From the NCBI RefSeq assembly GCF_001984195.1, contig NZ_MTQN01000012.1:2356001-2420000 (forward strand): a DNA stretch of 64,000 nucleotides. Direction: 5' to 3'. Shown here in pieces: positions 14,985-23,406 of this stretch (positions are counted from its first letter, which is position 1; each line of letters starts with the position of its first letter). The notes beneath the pieces were generated by a model. It was not told the DNA's origin. It saw nothing but the letters and a program-made list of their open reading frames with translations, and ran no database searches. The DNA comes from Kribbella sp. ALI-6-A. GTDB taxonomy: Bacteria; Actinomycetota; Actinomycetes; Propionibacteriales; Kribbellaceae. Position numbers and translations under genes: made by a program.

Positions 14985-15330
14985 CGTCACCGCCTGCGAA
15001 GAACTTCGGCACGCGTCCGCGCGTTCTCGATGCGTTCCGGCGTACGCCTGCATTGGGTGACGGAATCGTCAAGCGACGGGACCGGATCGCCGCCGTCGTC
15101 GGCAAGCTCGACATCGCGGCGATTGTGGTCGTTGGTACGCCGATGACCAGGACCAAGCAGGAGCGGGCGCGGCGGTGCTGCCTGGAGCGGTTGCTCTACG
15201 AGTTGGACGATCTCGGCGTGCGGGAGGTTTGATTGGACTCGCGTCGTGAGGTGCAAGACGGACGGGACCTGGCATTGCTCGACAGCGCACGTGACAAAGG
15301 CACGTGTCCGATGTCGTGGTGCACTGTGGC
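14985..15330 (+). pseudogene. Decayed gene remnant, family not identified
   Basis: The roughly 600 bases between the thioredoxin-fold gene and the NTF2-fold gene hold no intact gene. A plus-strand frame ending at the TGA at 15230-15232 encodes protein-like sequence with RDRIAAVVGKLDIAAIVVVG and TKQERARRCCLERLLYELDD. Immediately after, the next frame continues with LDSRREVQDGRDLALLDSAR up to about 15300, as expected if a frameshift or stop had split one coding sequence. There is no credible start codon with a ribosome-binding site. I read this as the C-terminal part of a lost gene. The original family is uncertain. Positions 14881-14984 and 15331-15475 show nothing else I can support. Confidence 0.45.
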
Positions 15331-15475
15331 CGGAAAGCGCGAAAGCTGGGGCCCGTCGTTCCGGCGGGGAGCCCAGCTTCACTTCTCTCCAAGCAGCACC
15401 TGGGGAGCTGGTTCAAGCCTTGCACATGCGCGGGTGCGTGGTAGCCAGATCAGTGACCTGCCCCGATCCGCACGG

Positions 15476-15838
15476 TCAGGGGAGCAGCGACACCTGGTAG
15501 TGGTTGATCAGCCAGGCGTCCGCGGTCTTCTTGAGCAGCAGGCTGAGGTTGACCGTTTTGGTGGGGCGGTCGGTGAAGGCGAAGTCGACGGTGAGGTAGC
15601 CGAGGATCAGGTCGTCGGTCAGCTGCTTGGATTCGAGGATCTTGTATGTCGCGGTCATGCCGAGGGGCTGGGCGGCGTAGTAGGTCGCGACGCCCTGCGG
15701 GCCGACGGTGTACGGGTGCAGGCCCTGGAAGATCGCGTCGTCGGTGAAGTTCGACGCGACGCGCTCGGGGTCGTGGGCGTCGACGGCGTCGCGCCACTGG
15801 TCGGCGACGGTGGTGAGGATCTCGGTGGTGGTGGACAT
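15476..15838 (-). CDS. NTF2-fold (SgcJ/SnoaL-like) protein
   Basis: This 120-residue protein has the NTF2-like pattern of the SgcJ/EcaC group: N-terminal helix TTVADQWRDAVDAHDPERVA, then NFTDDAIFQGLHPY, and a C-terminal sheet ending in ADAWLINHYQVSLLP. The reaction is unknown. It is the last gene of the minus-strand SDR-MFS-NTF2 operon (10-base gap to the MFS gene), so it probably acts on the same small molecule as those genes. Confidence 0.8.
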   Translation of the reverse strand: MSTTTEILTTVADQWRDAVDAHDPERVASNFTDDAIFQGLHPYTVGPQGVATYYAAQPLGMTATYKILESKQLTDDLILGYLTVDFAFTDRPTKTVNLSLLLKKTADAWLINHYQVSLLP

Positions 15839-15848
15839 GGTGAGTCTC

Positions 15849-16973
15849 CTAGCGGTGAGAAGCGGTGGCTGTGGTGGCTGCGACGGTTACCAGCGCGGCG
15901 CCCAGCAGGAGCGGGGTGTGGTAGCCGTGGTGGAGGAACGGGTTGACGGCGAGCGGGCCGAGGACCTGGCCGACGCTGTAGCCGGTGGTGAGGATCGCGA
16001 CCGAGCGGGCGATCCGCAGGTGGGCGCCGATCGAGAGCACAGTGGTGTTGACGCCGAGGAACGTCGCGCCGAACAGCGTCGCCGAGATCAGCGCCGGTAC
16101 GACGCCGCCCGCGACGGCCGGCAAGGCGATTCCGACGGCCTGGACGAGCAGGGCGACGACCAGCAGCGACCGGCGCGACCACGTGTGGCTGAGCCAGGCC
16201 CAGAAGGCGGACGACGGCAGAGCCGCCAGGCCGACGAGGATCCACGCGCCGGTCCCGGCCCAGCCCGGTGCCGTCTGTTCGATCGCGGCGACGAGGAACG
16301 TACCGGCGATGATGTAGCCGACGCCTTCGAGCGAGTAGCTCACCAGCAGGAAGGCGAAGGAACGTCGCGCGGTGGGATCGGGCCGGACCTGCTCGGACCG
16401 GGCCGACGAACCACTGGTGTGCAGTGGCCAGGCGAAGGCGGTCAGCGCGGCCGTGAGGGCGGCCGCGCTCCACCAGGCCTGCTGCCAGGTGCCCGTCGCG
16501 CGAATCGCCAGTACGGCGGCGCCGGACAGCGCGATCCCGGCGCCGACGCCACCGATCGCCCAGCCGACGGCATGCGGCGGGAGATCGGTGAGCATCGTCG
16601 TCGACGCGGAGACGAAGATCATCGCGCTGGCGACGCCCGCGATCAGCCGGAGCGCCGACCACCCGGTGGCGTTCGTTGCTATCGGCATCAAGGCGAGCGT
16701 GGCGACGAGGAGGAGGAGGGACAGCCGCAAGGTCGCCCGCGAACGAACCAGCCCCGGTACGGCGATCGCCGCGACCGCGCCGACCAGGTAGCCGAGGTAG
16801 TTCGCCGTGGCCAGCCCCGCGCCGAGTCGCGGGGACAGGCCCATCAGCGGGAGGATCGGGGTGTACACGAAGCGGCCGATCCCCATCCCCGCCGCCAGCG
16901 TCGCCGCGCCGCGCGCGGCGATCCGCCACGGCGGCACGCCCGTCGCCGGCGCAGAGGTCGGGAAGGCGCTCAT
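15849..16973 (-). CDS. MFS transporter, YbfB/YjiJ-like
   Basis: This 374-residue protein has about twelve hydrophobic helices, beginning IAARGAATLAAGMGIGRFVY. The GIGRFVYTPILPLM segment near the start is typical of the YbfB/YjiJ subgroup of major facilitator transporters, whose substrates are mostly unknown. The start at 16973 (MSAFPTSAP) is preceded by an AGGAGGAGG ribosome-binding site. It sits between the SDR gene (26-base gap) and the NTF2-fold gene (10-base gap), so all three are likely one operon, opposite a LysR regulator. Confidence 0.85.
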   Translation of the reverse strand: MSAFPTSAPATGVPPWRIAARGAATLAAGMGIGRFVYTPILPLMGLSPRLGAGLATANYLGYLVGAVAAIAVPGLVRSRATLRLSLLLLVATLALMPIATNATGWSALRLIAGVASAMIFVSASTTMLTDLPPHAVGWAIGGVGAGIALSGAAVLAIRATGTWQQAWWSAAALTAALTAFAWPLHTSGSSARSEQVRPDPTARRSFAFLLVSYSLEGVGYIIAGTFLVAAIEQTAPGWAGTGAWILVGLAALPSSAFWAWLSHTWSRRSLLVVALLVQAVGIALPAVAGGVVPALISATLFGATFLGVNTTVLSIGAHLRIARSVAILTTGYSVGQVLGPLAVNPFLHHGYHTPLLLGAALVTVAATTATASHR

Positions 16974-16999
16974 CCCTTCCTCCTCCTCTCCCAGCAAGC

Positions 17000-17713
17000 T
17001 CAGTGGCCCGCGCTCTGGCCGCCGTCGACGTGCAGGACCTCGCCGGTGGTGAACTGCGCGTTCTCCAGGTAGAGCACCGCGTCGGCGACCTCCTCGACCG
17101 TGCCGATCCGGCCGACCGGGTGCAGGCCGGCCAGTGCCTCGTGCGTCTCGGCCGGGTGCATCGGGGTCTCGATGATGCCCAGGGCAACGGTGTTGACGCG
17201 GACGCCGCGCGCGGCGTACTCGATCGCGAGCGACTTGGTGACGGCGTTCAGTCCGCCCTTGGTCAGCGAGGCCAGCGCGGACGGTACGGAGGTGTTGGCG
17301 TGGTCGACCAGCGACGTCGAGATGTTGACGACGTGACCGCCGCCGCCGGCCAGCATCGCCTTCACGGCATGCTGGGTGATTTCGAAGAACCCGCGCAGGT
17401 TCACCTCGGTGACCCGGTCGAAGTCCTCGTCGGTGTACTCGGTGAACGGCTTGGCGACGAAAATGCCCGCGTTGTTGACCAGGGTGTCGACCCGCCCGAA
17501 CTCGGCCAGCGCGGCCTCGATCACCCGGCTGCCGACGCCGACGGCGGAGATGTCGCCGGGCACGGTCAGCACCAGCGGATCGCCGGACGGGGTGATGGAG
17601 CGCGAGTTGGCGACCACGGCGTAGCCGAGCTTGCGGTACGCCGTCACGAGCCCTTCGCCGATGCCCTGCGAGGCGCCCGTGATGACAACTACCTTTTGTG
17701 TGTTGGTGTCCAT
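17000..17713 (-). CDS. Short-chain dehydrogenase/reductase-like protein with altered active site
   Basis: This 237-residue Rossmann protein has the cofactor loop TGASQGIGEG (about residues 13-22), the NNAG motif VDTLVNNAGIF and the C-terminal DGGQSAGH. Classical SDR enzymes use Ser-Tyr-Lys with a YxxxK motif. Here the aligned segment is SALASLTKGG, with the Lys kept but Ala in the Tyr position. The DNA at that place (about 17260-17280) reads clearly, so this is not an obvious frameshift. The protein may use another residue, belong to a subgroup with relaxed chemistry, or have a non-catalytic role. It is the first gene of the minus-strand operon divergent from the LysR gene. Confidence 0.85.
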   Translation of the reverse strand: MDTNTQKVVVITGASQGIGEGLVTAYRKLGYAVVANSRSITPSGDPLVLTVPGDISAVGVGSRVIEAALAEFGRVDTLVNNAGIFVAKPFTEYTDEDFDRVTEVNLRGFFEITQHAVKAMLAGGGGHVVNISTSLVDHANTSVPSALASLTKGGLNAVTKSLAIEYAARGVRVNTVALGIIETPMHPAETHEALAGLHPVGRIGTVEEVADAVLYLENAQFTTGEVLHVDGGQSAGH

Positions 17714-17805
17714 GTCTTGAGCGTTGCTCGCGCGCGGGCGATTCAGAACGACCGAGTTCCTCTCTGCTGGGAGGCTGCGGCTCCGACCCCCCGTACGATC
17801 GGGGC

Positions 17806-18720
17806 GTGGAACTGCGCCAGCTCCGGTACTTCGTCGCGGTCGCCGAGGAGCTCAACTTCGGCCGGGCCGCCGCGCGCCTGCTGATCGCCGGCCCGTCGCT
17901 GTCGCAACAGATCAAGGCGCTGGAACGCGATCTCGGCGTTCAGCTGTTCGAGCGCGACCGGCGGTCGGTGACGCTCACGCCGGCCGGCGAGGCGCTGCTG
18001 CCCAAGACCCGGGCGCTGCTCGAGCAGGCCGACGCCTTACGCCGTACGGCGGCCGGTCTGGAGGGCGCGGACTGCGTGCGGCTCGGATATGTGAGCTGGC
18101 ACCCGAAGGACCTCGTCACCCGGACGACGGGCGTCGCGCACCTGATCGTCGATCCGTGGGTGATGCCGTCGCACACCCAGGCGAGCCGGGTCGCCGACGG
18201 CAGCATCGACCTGGCGATCTGCTGGATCCGCACCGAGGACCTCGCCGAGCAGGGGCTCCAGGCCCGGCTGATCGGCGCCGACCGCCTGTTCGCGCTGAGC
18301 GTCACCCGCGGCACCAAACCCGTCAGGGCCAAGGACGCCATCCTGCTGGTGGACGCCAACAGCTCGGCCTGGTCGTCGTGGAACGCCTATGCCGAGGAGT
18401 TCGCGGCCGCCACCGGCGCCGGGATCGAGCGGATCAACGACGAGGGCATCACCGGTCCGGCGTTCTTCGAGCACGTCCGCCGGCTGCGCCGTCCGGTGAT
18501 CAGCTCGCCGAAGCGCACGGGCATCCCGCTGCCGCCCGATCTGACCCAACTGGCGGTCGTCGACCCGTCGCCGTGCTGGACCTGGGCGCTGGTGTCGCGC
18601 CGGGACGAGACCCGCGCCCCGGTCCTGGCCGCGATCGAGGCCCTCGTCCTGGACGGCGAACGCCACGGCTTGGACGACGACGGCATCTGGCTTCCGGCCG
18701 CCGATCCGTTCCGGCGATGA
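17806..18720 (+). CDS. LysR family transcriptional regulator
   Basis: This 304-residue protein has an N-terminal winged helix-turn-helix (MELRQLRYFVAVAEELNFG, then AARLLIAGPSLSQQIKALE) and a type 2 periplasmic-binding-like effector domain. The GTG 17806 start is placed by family N termini. A -10-like TACGAT (17794-17799) lies only six bases upstream, so the mRNA may be leaderless. One TTA codon occurs at 18037-18039. It is divergent from the SDR-MFS-NTF2 operon with 92 bases between, the classical LysR arrangement, so that operon is its likely target. The end of the gene shows a small tandem duplication (see findings). Confidence 0.92.
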   Translation: MELRQLRYFVAVAEELNFGRAAARLLIAGPSLSQQIKALERDLGVQLFERDRRSVTLTPAGEALLPKTRALLEQADALRRTAAGLEGADCVRLGYVSWHPKDLVTRTTGVAHLIVDPWVMPSHTQASRVADGSIDLAICWIRTEDLAEQGLQARLIGADRLFALSVTRGTKPVRAKDAILLVDANSSAWSSWNAYAEEFAAATGAGIERINDEGITGPAFFEHVRRLRRPVISSPKRTGIPLPPDLTQLAVVDPSPCWTWALVSRRDETRAPVLAAIEALVLDGERHGLDDDGIWLPAADPFRR

Positions 18721-18754
18721 CGAGCGCGCGGCCGGCCGCGGATCCGTTCCGCTG

Positions 18755-18777
18755 ACGCCCGAAGTTCAAGCGGGCGT
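18755..18777 (+). terminator. Hairpin after the LysR gene
   Basis: ACGCCCG (18755-18761) and CGGGCGT (18771-18777) are perfect 7-base arms around a 9-base loop, 34 bases after the LysR stop. The stem is shorter than the other terminators in the window. Confidence 0.5.
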
Positions 18778-18835
18778 TGGGTGCGGTGTGTTGCCGCGTG
18801 ATCACGGCCCGGGCAGGATGAAAAGTCCTTTCCTC

Positions 18836-18897
18836 TTGACCCACCTCGGTGACGTGGGTAACTTTCGCGTTCAGGGGGACGGATGTAATTCAATTAC
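18836..18897 (+). promoter_or_regulatory. Promoter and operators of the amino-sugar recycling operon
   Basis: TTGACC (18836-18841) and TAACTT (18859-18864) are separated by 17 bases. The inverted repeat ACCCAC (18839-18844) / GTGGGT (18854-18859), 9-base spacer, lies inside this promoter. The palindrome GTAATTCAATTAC (18885-18897) lies in the leader, 15 bases before the start codon. The segment ACTTTCGCGT (18861-18870) recurs upstream of the RpiR regulator gene at 26404-26413. Repression by that regulator is a plausible inference. Confidence 0.65.
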
Positions 18898-18911
18898 CTG
18901 AGGGGTCGGTC

Positions 18912-20735
18912 ATGTCCGCGTTGCGCCGCTCTGCCATCGCCACTTTTGCCTCTGTGACCGCCGCCGCGACCGTGGCCGCGCTCGCGCCCACGGCCGCCGT
19001 CAGCGCGCCACCACCCGAATCGGAAGGACTCGGTGCTCCATCGGTGACGGACGCCCAGCTCGGCCGGGTGCTCCACTCCATGTCGCTGGAGGAGAAGATC
19101 GGGCAGATGTTCGTCCTGTTCGCCTACGGGCCGGACGCGAACACCCCCGACGCCCGCAACACCCGGTTGTACGGGGTGGGGACGCCCGCCGAGGTGGTCG
19201 CGAAGTACAAGCCGGGCGGCTGGATCTACTTCAACGCCCGCGACAACGTGCAGAACCCGACCCAGCTGGCGTCGTACTCCAACCAGCTGCAGTCGGCCGC
19301 GCTCAAGACCGGCCGGCACGTGCCGATGACGATCGCCACCGACCAGGAGCAGGGCGTGGTGGTTCGGATCGGTCCGCCCGCCACCCAGTTCGGCGGCAAC
19401 ATGGCGCACGGCGCGGCCCGCAGTACCGCGGACGCCCGGACCGCGGCCGGGATCACCGGGCGCGAGCTGAAGGCGATGGGCATCCGGCAGGACTACGCCC
19501 CGGTCGCCGACGTCAACGTGAACGCGCTCAACCCGGTGATCGGGGTCCGTTCGTTCTCGTCGGACCCGCAGCTGGTCTCGGACCTGACGGTCGCGCAGGT
19601 GAAGGGCTACCAGAAGGACGCCGGCATCATCGCCACCGCGAAGCACTTCCCGGGGCACGGTGACACCGTCGACGACAGCCACACGGCGCTGCCGACGATC
19701 AACCACACCCGCGAGGAGTGGAACACGATCGACGCGCCGCCGTTCAAGGCCGCGATCAAGGCCGGCATCGACTCGATCATGACCGCGCACATCGTGATCC
19801 CGTCGCTGGACCCGTCCGGTGACCCGGCGACGCTGAGCAAGCCGATCATGACCGGCGTGCTGCGCAACGAGCTCGGCTTCAAGGGCCTGATCATCACCGA
19901 CGCGCTGGAGATGGCCGCGGTCCGGGCCAAGTACGGCGACGCCGAGGTGGCGGTCCGCGCGATCGAGGCCGGCGTCGACCAGCTGCTGCTGCCGCCGGCA
20001 CCGGACGTGCAGTTCCAGGCCGTTGTGGACGCGGTGAAGTCCGGCCGGATCAGTGAGGACCGGATCGACGAGAGCCTGTTCCGGATCCTGAAGCTGAAGC
20101 ACAAGAGCGATGTCCTGCGCAAGCCGTTCGTCGACCCGGCCGCGGTCGCCACCACGGTCGGTACGCCGGAGCACCTGGCCACCGCGCAGCAGATCGTCGA
20201 CAAGAGCATCACCCTGGTCAAGAACGACACCGGCACGCTGCCGCTGAGCAACCAGGCCCGCAAGGTGCTCGTCACCGGCTGGGGCGTCAACACCACCCAG
20301 GCGCTGGGCGCCAGCCTCACCAAGCGTGGCGCCACCACGACGGTCGCGCAGACCGGCGCCGCACCGACCGACGCGGCGATCGCCGACGCGGTGGCGAAGG
20401 CGAAGGCGAACGACGTCACCGTCGTCCTGACCCAGAAGGCGTGGGACACGAAGGTCACCGACAAGCTGGCCAAGCAGCAGAAGCTGGTCAAGGACCTGCT
20501 CGCCACCGGCAAGACCGTGATCGTCGTCGCCGTCCGCGACCCGTACGACATCGCGTACTTCGACCAGGCGCCGACCTACGTGGCGACCTACGGCTACCAG
20601 GCCGTCTCGATGGAGTCGCTGGCCAAGGTCCTGTACGGCGAGATCGCGCCGACCGGCAAGCTGCCGGTCGACATCCCGGTGGCCGGTCAGCCGGCGACGC
20701 CGCTGTACCCGTTCGGCCACGGGCTGTCCTGGTGA
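18912..20735 (+). CDS. nagZ: Secreted GH3 beta-N-acetylhexosaminidase (NagZ-like), first copy
   Basis: GH3 beta-N-acetylglucosaminidases of this type remove GlcNAc from muropeptides and chitin-like chains. The 607-residue protein starts at ATG 18912 with a Sec signal peptide of about 32 residues (SALRRSAIATFASVTAAATV...AVSA). The catalytic domain has the GH3 His-Asp loop AKHFPGHGDTVDDSHTALP and the nucleophile segment IITDALEMAA. A C-terminal GH3_C-type domain (about residues 440-607) follows, making it like the two-domain Bacillus enzyme rather than the short E. coli NagZ. The stop overlaps the start of a second copy by 4 bases. It is the first gene of the recycling operon. Confidence 0.93.
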   Translation: MSALRRSAIATFASVTAAATVAALAPTAAVSAPPPESEGLGAPSVTDAQLGRVLHSMSLEEKIGQMFVLFAYGPDANTPDARNTRLYGVGTPAEVVAKYKPGGWIYFNARDNVQNPTQLASYSNQLQSAALKTGRHVPMTIATDQEQGVVVRIGPPATQFGGNMAHGAARSTADARTAAGITGRELKAMGIRQDYAPVADVNVNALNPVIGVRSFSSDPQLVSDLTVAQVKGYQKDAGIIATAKHFPGHGDTVDDSHTALPTINHTREEWNTIDAPPFKAAIKAGIDSIMTAHIVIPSLDPSGDPATLSKPIMTGVLRNELGFKGLIITDALEMAAVRAKYGDAEVAVRAIEAGVDQLLLPPAPDVQFQAVVDAVKSGRISEDRIDESLFRILKLKHKSDVLRKPFVDPAAVATTVGTPEHLATAQQIVDKSITLVKNDTGTLPLSNQARKVLVTGWGVNTTQALGASLTKRGATTTVAQTGAAPTDAAIADAVAKAKANDVTVVLTQKAWDTKVTDKLAKQQKLVKDLLATGKTVIVVAVRDPYDIAYFDQAPTYVATYGYQAVSMESLAKVLYGEIAPTGKLPVDIPVAGQPATPLYPFGHGLSW

Positions 20736-22531
20736 GCCGTCCGACCCGGCGTACCGTCCTGGGCCTGGCTGCAGCGGCTGTCGCCGGTGCGGCCGGGCTC
20801 CGGCCCGGTGTCGCCGCAGCCTCGAACCCTGGCCGCGCACACGGCTGGGCCACCGCCACACTGGCGCGGATGACGCTGGAGGAGAAGGTCGGCCAGCTGT
20901 TCGTCACCTACGCGTACGGCGCCACCGCGACCACCGCCGACCAGCGCAACGTCACCGCGTACGGCGTCGCGACGCCGGCGGAGGTCGTGGCCAAGTACAA
21001 GCTGGGCGGCGTCATCTACTTCGCCTGGACCGACTCGGTCGCCAACCCGCCGCAGATCGCCGCCCTGTCGAACGGGCTGCAGCAGGCCTCGCTCGCCGTC
21101 GGCGAGAAGGTTTCGGTCCCGCTGCTGATCAGCACCGACCAGGAGCACGGTGTCGTGTTCCGGGTGGGTCCGCCGGCCACGCAGTTCCCCGGCGCGATGG
21201 CGCTCGGGGCCGGCCGCAGCACGGCCGACGCCCGGGAGGCCGCGGCGATCGCCGGGGCGGAGCTGCGCGCGGTGGGTGTCAACCAGGCCTACGCGCCGGT
21301 CGCCGACGTCAACGTGAACGCGCTCAACCCGGTGATCGGGGTGCGCTCGTTCTCGTCCGACCCCACGCTGGTCGCCGACCTGACCGCGGCCCAGGTGACC
21401 GGGCTGGAGAGCGGCGGCGGGATCGCGTCGTGCGCCAAGCACTTCCCGGGCCACGGTGACACCCATGACGACAGCCACACCGCGCTGCCGACGATCGACC
21501 ACACCCTGCAGGAGTGGACCACGATCGACGCGCCGCCGTTCGAGGCCGCGATCAAGGCGGGCATCGACTCGATCATGACCGCGCACATCGTGGTTCCGTC
21601 GCTGGACCCGTCCGGCGAACCCGCCACGCTGAGCAAGCCGATCCTGACCGGCATCCTGCGCGAGCAGCTCGGGTACGACGGCGTGGTGATCACCGACTCG
21701 CTCGCCATGGCCGGCGTCCGGCAGAAGTACGGCGACGCCGAGGTGGCGGTGCGCGCGATCGAGGCCGGCTGTGACCAGTTGCTGATGTCGCCGGCGATGG
21801 ACGTCGCCTACAACGCCGTCCTGGCGGCGGTCCGGTCCGGCCGGATCACCGAGCAGCGGCTCGACCAGAGCGTCTACCGGGTGCTGCGGCTGAAGCACCT
21901 CAACGGTGTCGTGGACGAGCCGCTGGTGAACCTCGCGGCGGTGTCGTCGGTGGTCGGAACGCCCGAGCACTACGCGGCCGCGCAACGCATCGCCGACCGG
22001 ACCACGACGGTGGTGAAGAACGAGGCGAACCTGCTGCCACTGAGCGCCGGCTCGCGCAAGGTGCTGGTGACCGGGTACGGCGTGGCCACCACCCAGACAC
22101 TGGCCAACCGGTTGACCGCGCGCGGCGCCACGACAACCGTGCGGCAGACCGGCGCGACCCCGTCGGACACCGCGATCGCCGGTGCGGTCGCGGCGGCACG
22201 CGCCAACGACCTGACCGTCGTCCTGACCATGAAGGCCTGGGACACGGCGGTGACCGACAAGCAGGGCAAGCAGCAGAAGCTGGTCAAGGAGCTGCTCGCG
22301 ACCGGCAAGCCGGTGATCGTGGTCGCCGTGCGCGACCCGTACGACATCGCGTACTTCACCGCCGCGCCGACGTACCTGGCCACCTACTCGTACGCCGACG
22401 TCTCGATGGAGTCGCTGGCCAAGGTGCTGTACGGCGAGATCAAGCCGGCCGGCAAGCTGCCGGTCGACGTCCCGGTGGCCGGCGATCCCTCGACCGTTCT
22501 CTATCCCTTCGGGCACGGACTGACATGGTGA
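20732..22531 (+). CDS. nagZ: Secreted GH3 beta-N-acetylhexosaminidase, second tandem copy
   Basis: This 599-residue paralogue of the preceding gene has the same layout, including KHFPGHGDTHDDSHTALP and the nucleophile region VVITDSLAMAG, and a C-terminal domain. Long stretches are nearly identical to copy one, such as PVADVNVNALNPVIGVRSF, so the pair arose by tandem duplication. The N terminus differs: SRPTRRTVLGLAAAAVAG has a twin-arginine-like pattern, suggesting Tat export rather than Sec. It starts at GTG 20732, overlapping the previous stop. Differences in the first domain may reflect different chain-length preferences, which the sequence cannot settle. Confidence 0.92.
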   Translation: MSRPTRRTVLGLAAAAVAGAAGLRPGVAAASNPGRAHGWATATLARMTLEEKVGQLFVTYAYGATATTADQRNVTAYGVATPAEVVAKYKLGGVIYFAWTDSVANPPQIAALSNGLQQASLAVGEKVSVPLLISTDQEHGVVFRVGPPATQFPGAMALGAGRSTADAREAAAIAGAELRAVGVNQAYAPVADVNVNALNPVIGVRSFSSDPTLVADLTAAQVTGLESGGGIASCAKHFPGHGDTHDDSHTALPTIDHTLQEWTTIDAPPFEAAIKAGIDSIMTAHIVVPSLDPSGEPATLSKPILTGILREQLGYDGVVITDSLAMAGVRQKYGDAEVAVRAIEAGCDQLLMSPAMDVAYNAVLAAVRSGRITEQRLDQSVYRVLRLKHLNGVVDEPLVNLAAVSSVVGTPEHYAAAQRIADRTTTVVKNEANLLPLSAGSRKVLVTGYGVATTQTLANRLTARGATTTVRQTGATPSDTAIAGAVAAARANDLTVVLTMKAWDTAVTDKQGKQQKLVKELLATGKPVIVVAVRDPYDIAYFTAAPTYLATYSYADVSMESLAKVLYGEIKPAGKLPVDVPVAGDPSTVLYPFGHGLTW

Positions 22532-23406
22532 AGCGGTTCCTGGTCCTGGTCGCCGCCCTGACCCTGCTCGCCGGCGTCACCCCGGCCGTTGCCGATGGCA
22601 ACGCGCCGGCGGTGCCGCTGCGGGTGGCGACGTACAACATCCACGCCGGCGCCGGGCACGACAACGTGTTCGACCTGGATCGCACCGAGACCACGCTGCG
22701 CGCGCTGGATGCCGACGTGATCGGCCTGCAGGAGGTCGACGTGCACTGGAGCGACCGCTCGCAGTGGCGTGACCTGGTGAGCGAGCTCGCCGGCCGGCTC
22801 GGGATGCGGGCCGGCTTCGCCCCGATCTACGACTTCGACCCGCTGCGGCCGGGCGAGCCTCGCCGGCAGTACGGGCTGGCGGTGCTGTCGAAGGCGCCGA
22901 TCCTCGACGTACACAACCATGACCTGACCCGCCTGTCGACGCAGGATCCCGACGCCGGCCCGATGCCGATGCCGGGCTTCCTGGAGGCGGTGATCCAGGC
23001 CAAGGGCGCGCGGTTGCACTTCTACGTGACCCACCTGGACTACCGGGCCGACCCCTCGCTGCGGCGAACCGAGGTGGACGAGACCTTGAAGATCCTCGCC
23101 GCCGACCCGGCCGGCGCCAACCAGGTCCTGGTCGGCGACTTCAACGCCGAGCCGCAGGCGCCCGAGCTGGCCCGGCTCTGGCCCACCCTGACCGACGCCT
23201 GGACCGCGGCGCCGGTCACCACGGGCAACCCGTTGACCTATCCGGCGGCCACGCCGGTCAAACGCATCGACTACATCACCGTGTCGGACGGCGTCGGAGT
23301 GCTCCGCGCCGAGGTTCCGGCTTCCCCCGCACTTCTTGCCGCGAGTGATCACCGGCCCGTCGTGGCCGACCTGACGCTCGCCCGTGGATCGGAGGTCCAC
23401 TCATGA
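22525..23406 (+). CDS. Secreted endonuclease/exonuclease/phosphatase-fold hydrolase
   Basis: This 293-residue protein has a Sec signal peptide (MVKRFLVLVAALTLLAGVTPAVA) followed by an EEP domain. Diagnostic segments are VATYNIHAGAG, VIGLQEVDVHW (metal-binding Glu), FYVTHLDYRAD, VGDFNAEPQAP (Asp/Asn) and ASDHRPVVADL (catalytic Asp-His). The fold covers phosphodiesterases, sphingomyelinases and nucleases. In this operon a sugar phosphate or teichoic-acid-like phosphodiester is an attractive target, but that is inference. It overlaps the upstream GH3 gene by 7 bases and the downstream namZ by 4. Confidence 0.88.
   Translation: MVKRFLVLVAALTLLAGVTPAVADGNAPAVPLRVATYNIHAGAGHDNVFDLDRTETTLRALDADVIGLQEVDVHWSDRSQWRDLVSELAGRLGMRAGFAPIYDFDPLRPGEPRRQYGLAVLSKAPILDVHNHDLTRLSTQDPDAGPMPMPGFLEAVIQAKGARLHFYVTHLDYRADPSLRRTEVDETLKILAADPAGANQVLVGDFNAEPQAPELARLWPTLTDAWTAAPVTTGNPLTYPAATPVKRIDYITVSDGVGVLRAEVPASPALLAASDHRPVVADLTLARGSEVHS

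Noticed and set aside
15849..17915. Single 688-codon reading frame covering the MFS gene and the SDR region
   Set aside because: The upstream half is the out-of-frame shadow of the SDR gene. The MFS start at 16973 has a strong ribosome-binding site.
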